From CAWEFA01 sp963808135 (GTDB taxonomy: Bacteria; Bacteroidota; Bacteroidia; Bacteroidales; DTGW01): a DNA stretch of 64,000 nt. A program made the position numbers and the translations under genes. The stretch lies in assembly GCA_963808135.1 (NCBI GenBank), contig CAWEFA010000124.1:124001-188000 (forward strand), read 5' to 3'. Below the pieces are notes generated by a model. It was not told the origin of the DNA and searched no databases. It saw nothing but the letters and a program-made list of their open reading frames with translations. This document shows, one piece after another, positions 58,757 to 64,000 of this stretch (position 1 is the stretch's first letter; every line of letters begins with the position of its first letter).

Positions 58757-58850
58757 TTAAAATTTTTATGAATTAACCGACTGTTCTTCGTGGTTTACGC
58801 ATGAAGAAAATTCAAACTACAATTGTTCTGTTCTGTATGATTCGTATATT

Positions 58851-60464
58851 TTATTTGCCGGAAAGCGTCATTATAGCTTTGTTTAACGTTTCATCTATTT
58901 CCTGGTTAATTTTGTAATATCCGTTATCGCTGAAAAAATTCCGTGCAATATATGCTTCAACCTGCACTGTAATTATTTTCTTAAATATATCCGGTTCGCT
59001 GTTATCAGTTTTCAGTCCTTCTTTTTTAATATAAGAAATGAATTTATCATATATTTTGTCGCTTTCAAGGTATTTCCGAAAGTCATCCAGGTTTGCAATT
59101 TTCTTTAATTTAAACCGGTTTGAATCGCTGTAATAAAAAGCAAATTTGTGAACCAGGCTCAAATCTTTGATTTCAAAGTATAACTTGTTAAATCCCGTGG
59201 TATCGAGCGGGACAAATATGTCCGGCATAATTCCCCCTCCGCCATAAACGATTTTACCTTTTGGGGTTTTAAACTTTAACGAGTCGTTAAAATGTATACT
59301 GTCTTTATTTTCTAATTCGCCATGGGCATAACGTTTGTTTAAGTCTTTCAAATAATCATCAATTCCATTAACGTATGGTTTCTGGATGCAACGACCGGTT
59401 GGCGTATAGTATCGCGAAACGGTAAGCCTTATAGCTGATCCGTCGGACAAAACAATTTGTTCCTGCACCAAACCTTTCCCGAATGAGCGTCGGCCTATGA
59501 TTGTACCACGGTCATTATCCTGGATTGCGCCGGCAAAAATTTCAGAAGCTGAAGCTGTAAGCTCATCAATAAGCACAACCAAATTATTGTTCTGGCAAAT
59601 ACCCGAAGCAGAAGCCCGATAATCCTGGCGCGGCCTTGCTTTCCCTTTTGTATAAACAATCAGTTTTCCTTTTTCCAGAAATTGATTTGCTATATCAATG
59701 GCCACATCTAAATATCCTCCTCCATTGTCTCTTAAATCGAGGATTAAACTTTTCATGCCCTCGGTTTCTAATTTTTTTACAGCAGTAAGAAATTCATTTT
59801 TAGTATTTTTTGAAAATTGGTTAATTTTAATATAACCGATTTTTTTATCAATCATATAAGCTGCATCAACGCTAATAAGTGGAATTTTATCCCTGGTTAT
59901 TTCGAAAGCAATCTCATTTTTTCTGCCCGGACGTTTTATCCCAACCTTTACTTTTGTACCTGTCGGGCCTTTTAATTTCTTTACAATTAATTTGCTATTC
60001 ATTTTAACCCCGGCAATAATTGTATCGTTAACTTTTATAATTCTATCGCCTGATATAATTCCCATAATTGCAGACGGCCCTTTTGGTACAGGCATTATAA
60101 CAATTGCCGTATCGTTTTCCATGTTAAATTCTACTCCAATACCGCTAAAATTGCCTTCAAGCGATTCATTAACTTCCTTAAATTCATTAGCGGGAATATA
60201 AACCGAATGAGGGTCAAGTTCCTTTAACAACGCTATAATTGCATCTTCCGTAAGTTTATTCGGCGAGATGGAATCGACATATTCTTCTTCTATATATTTA
60301 ATTACATTGTTTAGTTTATCGCTTTTTGGATAAAGGAATATTCCATTGTAGGCTATCCTGGGACGTTTATTAATAAAAATTCCGGTCATTATACCAATTA
60401 CCAAAACCAATGAAATGATAACAGGTAAGTAAACTGTCAGCTTTTTTCCTGTGTTTTCTGTCAT
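58851..60464 (-). CDS. S41 family C-terminal processing peptidase
   Basis: A membrane-anchored serine protease (537 residues from the ATG at 60464). An N-terminal membrane helix (VYLPVIISLVLVIGIMTGIFI) precedes a PDZ domain (FSGIGVEFNMENDTAIVIMPV...). The S41 domain contains LILDLRDNGGGYLDVAIDIA, the nucleophile serine in TASASEIFAGAIQD and the lysine in RRSFGKGLVQEQ. A C-terminal helical domain follows. An in-frame upstream extension overlaps the dCMP deaminase gene and lacks conservation. It begins 10 bases after that gene, likely in one operon with it. Substrates are unknown. Confidence 0.92.
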   Translation of the reverse strand: MTENTGKKLTVYLPVIISLVLVIGIMTGIFINKRPRIAYNGIFLYPKSDKLNNVIKYIEEEYVDSISPNKLTEDAIIALLKELDPHSVYIPANEFKEVNESLEGNFSGIGVEFNMENDTAIVIMPVPKGPSAIMGIISGDRIIKVNDTIIAGVKMNSKLIVKKLKGPTGTKVKVGIKRPGRKNEIAFEITRDKIPLISVDAAYMIDKKIGYIKINQFSKNTKNEFLTAVKKLETEGMKSLILDLRDNGGGYLDVAIDIANQFLEKGKLIVYTKGKARPRQDYRASASGICQNNNLVVLIDELTASASEIFAGAIQDNDRGTIIGRRSFGKGLVQEQIVLSDGSAIRLTVSRYYTPTGRCIQKPYVNGIDDYLKDLNKRYAHGELENKDSIHFNDSLKFKTPKGKIVYGGGGIMPDIFVPLDTTGFNKLYFEIKDLSLVHKFAFYYSDSNRFKLKKIANLDDFRKYLESDKIYDKFISYIKKEGLKTDNSEPDIFKKIITVQVEAYIARNFFSDNGYYKINQEIDETLNKAIMTLSGK

Positions 60465-60474
60465 GTTTTTTTTC

Positions 60475-60912
60475 TTATAATAATATGTTAGCTGTTTCGA
60501 TACCGGCGCGCTGAAGAAGTTTAAGCCCATCCTCGTTGCGGTATTTATCACTAAAAACGACCCGTTTTATACCCGATTGAATTATGAGTTTGGCACATTC
60601 AAGGCATGGGGAAGTTGTAATATATAACGTTGCATTTTCGCTGCTATTATTCGATTTGGCAACTTTTGTAATTGCATTGGCTTCTGCGTGCAACACGTAA
60701 GGCTTGGTTTTATTTTCTTCGTCTTCGCAGTTGTTTTCAAATCCCGATGGCGTGCCGTTATAACCATCGGAAATAATCATTTTATCTTTTACAATTAACG
60801 ACCCTACCTGTTTGCGCTTACAATATGAGTTCTTTGACCATATGAGCGCCATTTCCAGATAACGCTTGTCCAAAAGCTCCTGTTTATTTACATTGGTTTC
60901 TATTTCATCCAT
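60475..60912 (-). CDS. deoxycytidylate (dCMP) deaminase, ComEB-like
   Basis: A zinc-dependent deaminase of 145 residues converting dCMP to dUMP for dTTP synthesis. Zinc and catalytic motifs are present: HAEANAITKVA (His, Glu) and PCLECAKLIIQSG (two Cys). SYCKRKQVGSLIV and DGYNGTPSGFENNCED are typical of the dCMP deaminase branch. It is upstream of the S41 protease and downstream of queF on the same strand. Confidence 0.92.
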   Translation of the reverse strand: MDEIETNVNKQELLDKRYLEMALIWSKNSYCKRKQVGSLIVKDKMIISDGYNGTPSGFENNCEDEENKTKPYVLHAEANAITKVAKSNNSSENATLYITTSPCLECAKLIIQSGIKRVVFSDKYRNEDGLKLLQRAGIETANILL

Positions 60913-60982
60913 TGCTTAAAAATGCAATTGGGTTTAAAAAAATTTAGCAAACTTATAAACAATTATTTGTTATTTGAAAATT

Positions 60983-61357
60983 TTATTTTTTCTTTTCAGC
61001 TACCGTTGAAAGTTGCAAGCCGCCGCGGATATTCTGGATTAAAGTTACCTTGCAATAATCCGGCTCAATAGCTTTGAAAACATCATCGGCAATAGTATGG
61101 GCAAGGGCTTCGGCAAAAACAGCTTCATCGCGGAACGACCAAAGATATAATTTCAGGCTTTTGCTTTCTATGCATAGCTTAGCCGGAGAAAATTCAATTA
61201 TCACATTATAAAAATCGGGCTGGCCTGTTACCGGACAAAAACAGGTTAATTCGTTGCTTTCGAACTTCACTTGGCTCACATTTTCAGGGGCAGGAAAAGT
61301 ATCGAGTTGTTTGGATGGCTTGGTAACTTTCTTTCCGAGATATTGAAATTCCTTCAT
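60983..61357 (-). CDS. queF: NADPH-dependent 7-cyano-7-deazaguanine reductase
   Basis: Reduces preQ0 to preQ1 in queuosine biosynthesis. It is the short, unimodular QueF type (124 residues). The nucleophile cysteine is in LTCFCPVTGQPDF, and the family signature is ESKSLKLYLWSFRDE. The N-terminus MKEFQYLGKKV is consistent with Bacteroidota homologues. It lies about 60 bases after queD, with queE further upstream, forming the que cluster. QueC is not in the window. Confidence 0.94.
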   Translation of the reverse strand: MKEFQYLGKKVTKPSKQLDTFPAPENVSQVKFESNELTCFCPVTGQPDFYNVIIEFSPAKLCIESKSLKLYLWSFRDEAVFAEALAHTIADDVFKAIEPDYCKVTLIQNIRGGLQLSTVAEKKK

Positions 61358-61417
61358 GTTTATTATAATTAATTATAAAATCATTTTCCAATGCCATGTT
61401 CATTTCAGCAAATGTTT

Positions 61418-61834
61418 TTATGAATATACCTGCGCCGCAGATTTACATGTTTCATCCACTTCAACGCATTTAACCTTAATTCCCGGTTTATCGAAAATTT
61501 TAACCGCCTGCTCAAGAATGATTTCCCCAATTGCTTCCGATGTCGGATTGCCTTTAGTTTTATATATCCGCTGGCCTGACTTTACAATATAATCGCACAT
61601 CGGGTCGTTTTCCCAAAGGATTGACGTATGGTCTAAATTATCATCAATCCAGGTTTTCAGCTCTTTCATTTCCATGAAATCAATAACCATGTCTTTATCA
61701 TCCAATTTATCGGCTTCAATGTGCAACCTGATAACCCACGAATGTCCATGATTATTTGTGCATTTGCCAGTATAGTTTTTAAAAAGCCTGTGCGCTGCCT
61801 CAAAAGTAAATTGTTTTGTTACCGAGTATTTCAT
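61418..61834 (-). CDS. queD: 6-carboxy-5,6,7,8-tetrahydropterin synthase
   Basis: Second step of the preQ0 pathway, converting dihydroneopterin triphosphate to CPH4. A 138-residue PTPS fold: FEAAHRLFKNYTGKCTNNHGHSWVIRLHIE gives the zinc histidines and the catalytic Cys, and NPTSEAIGEIILE plus VEVDETCKSA close the site. Substrate for QueE, encoded just upstream, is its product. A truncated IVP gene lies between queE and queD. Confidence 0.94.
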   Translation of the reverse strand: MKYSVTKQFTFEAAHRLFKNYTGKCTNNHGHSWVIRLHIEADKLDDKDMVIDFMEMKELKTWIDDNLDHTSILWENDPMCDYIVKSGQRIYKTKGNPTSEAIGEIILEQAVKIFDKPGIKVKCVEVDETCKSAAQVYS

Positions 61835-61887
61835 TATATTTCATTTTAATAACTTTCTTTAAAACATGGTAAACTTATAAATAATCG

Positions 61888-62144
61888 TAATTATTCAAGT
61901 TATTTAGACTGAAGGTTGAAGGCATTTAGGGCAAATCCCTCAACTCTGTTCGGAGGAACAAAAACCGCTGACCTTCTCATTTGCGAAGTTAATCCATATA
62001 TTTCATCTTGAGAAAAATTTTCGGTTATCTTATAGATTAAAACTGCCATTTCATAGGCAAGTTCAAATGCCCTGAGTTTAGTACGATCTCGCATGTTTTT
62101 ATCCTATAGTCTTTTAGTCTAAAGCCTTTCTGCCTGAATAATTA
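61888..62144. mobile_element. IVS-like element: inverted repeats bracketing a truncated IVP gene
   Basis: Outer arms TAATTATTCA (61888-61897) and TGAATAATTA (62135-62144) are perfect inverted repeats. Inner arms TTTAGACTGAAGG (61903-61915) and CTTTTAGTCTAAA (62111-62123) match at 11 of 13 positions. The truncated IVP frame lies between them and takes its stop codon from the left arm. The arrangement parallels the element between trpB and trpA but with unrelated arm sequence. Confidence 0.55.
61900..62094 (-). pseudogene. truncated IVP four-helix-bundle gene
   Basis: Encodes the N-terminal half of an S23/IVP protein: RTKLRAFELAYEMAVLIYKI, then FSQDEIYGLTSQMRRSAVFVPPNRVEG, then an unrelated tail ending at an early stop after 64 residues. 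Intact relatives are about 120 residues. In the conserved helix, the usual SIAANIAEG is degraded to FVPPNRVEG. It sits in the queE-queD spacer. Confidence 0.78.
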
Positions 62145-62173
62145 CAAAAAATCGCAATTACAACCTATTTTAA

Positions 62174-62885
62174 CTATTTCCCTTTTGCCTCTCCCCAAAA
62201 TAGAATCTGCAGGCGGGGCGAAAAATTGAAACCCAATTTGACTATTTTATCAACCAATGCAGTATTAAGCTGCGATTGAAGTGTTGTTCCCTCGAAAGCG
62301 ATGTACACTTTTCTTTTATCAATTTTAAATTTATTTATTATTTGAAGAACCTCATCCAAATCGGAGTGGGAGCATATTACAAATTTGAAAATGCAAAAAT
62401 CCTTATCCGCCCAATAACTAAGGCTTCTTTCATTTATTTCCTGGTGCGAGTTTGATAATTTCGGGGACACAACCCAGTTGAATTTATTGAATTCGGAATT
62501 TTCCATCGCGCTTCTCAATATTTTAGCGCCATCTTTTAAAGTTATCTCAAGCCCTTCGCCTGGAATTATCGTTCCGTTGGTTTCGACGTGGAATTTTTTG
62601 TTTTCGGTTATTAAACGGTTCAAGCCTGTATAATGCCGGTTCTCCGCCGGTAAATATTATATGGTAAGGCTTGCTTTCACAAATTATTTTACGCAATTCT
62701 GTTGCCGAATATTGGTTAAACGGGTCCGATTTTTCAAGCCAGGTATATTTGGTATCGCACCAGGTACAAGAGAGGTTGCAAAAATGGAACCTGACAAAAA
62801 GGCTGTATGCCCCTGCATAATTTCCTTCACCCTGAATTGATTCGAATATCTCGGAAACGTAATATGTGTCGTCGTTTATTAACAT
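62174..62885 (-). CDS. queE: 7-carboxy-7-deazaguanine synthase, radical SAM (frameshifted)
   Basis: Radical SAM enzyme forming CDG from CPH4. The first piece (62547..62885) has SEIFESIQGEGNYAG, the CxxxCxxC cluster motif in FCNLSCTWCDTKY (last Cys of the first C-x3-C-x2-C run) and IIFTGGEPALY. The second piece (62174..62623) has FHVETNGTIIPGEGLE, WVVSPKLSNS and SPRLQILFWGEAKGK. Frames switch at about 62618-62625, where YRL should continue NRLITENKKFHVE. One extra base in a pathway gene suggests a sequence error. It is the first gene of the que cluster. Confidence 0.9.
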
Positions 62886-63015
62886 TTAATAAAAATAGCT
62901 GTTAAAAAGATACTATGGCGCTCAATTGAATAAACAAAACAATCTCTATTACTCTGACAGCAGTTCTTTCAAAACTTAATTAACCGGAATATAGTTTCAT
63001 TCAAAAATAAATGTA

Positions 63016-63729
63016 TTAGTTATGCGCTGTAATTTTTGTCGGATAATATTTGCAATCATTTTGTTTACATTCTTTGTTACGATTGTAATAATTACAAACT
63101 ATCTTAGAAAAATCGAGCCTCACTTTTAGGTTTTCTTCAACAAAAATAATTGCTGTTTCAAGGGATATATATGTATCCCTTTTACAACATCTCGGTCCGC
63201 CATTAACTGCAATTTCATATAAACTCTTGGATGTAATAAGATTACTTAATTTCCATTCTTCTTTTGATAAAGGCGTGCTATCCAACAATACACTCATAAA
63301 AATACCAGTCCCAACTCCAGCGCCACAATTACCATATAAACCACAAAAACCTCCTAAAATGTTTTTCGCCCTTGCTTTTACTACTTCTAATTTTTTATAG
63401 ATCAGGTCAGTATTTCCTGTCTTATTATAATATGCGGTAATTAATACGGCAGGAACAAGAAAGTGATGCTCTGGACCATGAAGTTTAATTTTTGGATTAT
63501 TCATGATTGAATTTGATAATTCTATTGGGTTTGTACTATCACTATTATTACAAATCATCTGTATATATTCAAATCCTTCCATTTCATGACAAGCATCACA
63601 AACAAAATGTCCATTTATACATTTTGCATTTGATTCAAATATATTTTTACAAACACTGCAATTCATCAGTTCCGATTTTACTGAATAAATCAAATCCGAA
63701 TTACAAATTATACATCCATCGCTTGTCAT
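63016..63729 (-). CDS. DUF5714-like cysteine-rich protein
   Basis: A 237-residue protein. The N-terminus carries closely spaced cysteine pairs (GCIICNSDL, MNCSVCKNIFES, GHFVCDACH) likely to bind zinc or an iron-sulfur cluster. The middle has LHGPEHHFLVPAVLITAYYN and a glycine-rich GGFCGLYGNCGAGVGTGIFMS. The C-terminus has another set (GGPRCCKRDTY, KECKQNDCKYYP). This matches DUF5714 as I recall it, a family common in anaerobes and methanogens. Function is unknown. It stands alone, with about 130 bases to the que cluster. Confidence 0.6.
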   Translation of the reverse strand: MTSDGCIICNSDLIYSVKSELMNCSVCKNIFESNAKCINGHFVCDACHEMEGFEYIQMICNNSDSTNPIELSNSIMNNPKIKLHGPEHHFLVPAVLITAYYNKTGNTDLIYKKLEVVKARAKNILGGFCGLYGNCGAGVGTGIFMSVLLDSTPLSKEEWKLSNLITSKSLYEIAVNGGPRCCKRDTYISLETAIIFVEENLKVRLDFSKIVCNYYNRNKECKQNDCKYYPTKITAHN

Positions 63730-63921
63730 ACTTCAGTAACTTTAATTTTTCTTTTAAAGAGTCTTTTTAAAAATATTATACAGCACCATAGGCCGGTACT
63801 AAATTATCAGTAAACCCTAAACTTAAATTTTCTTTTAATATTTTACAGGAATAAAAATATAATATTTTTTTAATTTCACCCGTTGGTTTGTTTTTTATGC
63901 CGGAAGTTTTAAATTTAAATT

Positions 63922-64000
63922 ATGGAAGTATTAAGCATCAGGGAAGTAAATAAGTCATTTGGAAACCACAAAGTTTTAGACAAGGTGAGCATTGGGATAC
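63922..64000 (+). CDS. ABC transporter ATP-binding protein (partial, cut by window end)
   Basis: Only 26 codons are visible: MEVLSIREVNKSFGNHKVLDK, then VSIGI. The NKSFG(N)xKVLDKVS pattern is the start of an ABC ATPase just before the Walker A. It could be GldA or any ABC-2 type ATPase; the visible part cannot decide. The gene runs past the window edge. Confidence 0.7.
   Translation, partial: MEVLSIREVNKSFGNHKVLDKVSIGI

Noticed and set aside
60465..60551. N-terminal extension of the S41 protease overlapping the dCMP deaminase gene
   Set aside because: It would place non-hydrophobic residues before the signal-anchor and overlap coding sequence; the ATG at 60464 directly precedes the membrane helix.

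Overview
The window comes from an AT-rich member of the Bacteroidota (Bacteroidetes). The evidence is two very large secreted proteins with type IX secretion (T9SS) type A C-terminal sorting domains, a GldG-type gliding/ABC auxiliary protein, DUF4831, GloVer-like repeats, and several promoters of the Bacteroidetes form TTTG - 18-20 bp - TAnnTTTG. Gene content and spacing fit an environmental, non-Bacteroides lineage. No rRNA, tRNA, CRISPR array or prophage was seen.

Layout. 1-1.7 kb: rpsP, rimM and a convergent membrane J-domain protein. 1.7-8.6 kb: a 125-bp two-hairpin repeat, a secreted beta-helix/Ig protein, and a TPR-membrane-SpoIIE phosphatase gene. 8.8-11.6 kb: rhomboid protease, a HAD bisphosphatase (GmhB-like) and guaA. 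11.6-16.1 kb: a MITE-like element, cysK, a large M16 peptidase and a second copy of the 125-bp repeat. 16.2-22.5 kb: an intact TPR-SpoIIE gene, the NAD(P)H-hydrate repair enzyme, a DUF4831 protein and gpsA. 22.7-30.3 kb: a complete minus-strand tryptophan operon read trpL-E-G-D-C-F-B-(IVP)-A, preceded by a Trp-rich leader peptide and a terminator. 30.5-35.3 kb: a TetR-HlyD-MFS-TolC efflux operon. 35.5-39.4 kb: a decayed two-component pair followed by its intact paralogue (TPR histidine kinase plus NarL-type regulator). 39.5-45.4 kb: a giant MBG-repeat T9SS protein. 45.4-54.3 kb: a minus-strand run read ffh-gldG-DUF4340-dnaN-exonuclease-TPR/SpoIIE. 54.5-58.8 kb: an Xre regulator plus a single-chain restriction-methylation-specificity protein. 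58.9-62.9 kb: S41 protease, dCMP deaminase and the queuosine-precursor genes queF, queD and queE. 63-64 kb: a DUF5714 protein and the start of an ABC transporter ATPase.

The most unusual observation is a set of IVP (S23-type four-helix-bundle) genes and remnants lodged in spacers between operon genes. The intact one lies between trpB and trpA. Its two flanks are imperfect inverted repeats, so the ORF would sit in the loop of an RNA stem, much like the intervening sequences known from 23S rRNA. A truncated copy between queE and queD is also bracketed by inverted repeats. A C-terminal remnant lies between trpG and trpD, and an ORF-less hairpin of the same CTGAAGT repeat lies between trpD and trpC. 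The second notable regulatory find is the trp leader peptide with a W-L-W motif upstream of a strong terminator.

About ten single-base frameshifts interrupt otherwise conserved genes: gpsA, trpD, queE, an MFS transporter, a DnaQ-like exonuclease (two), two TPR-SpoIIE genes and the MBG protein (two). Several lie in homopolymers and housekeeping genes are hit, so consensus sequencing error is the leading explanation. The decayed two-component copy is different: it carries real deletions and substitutions.
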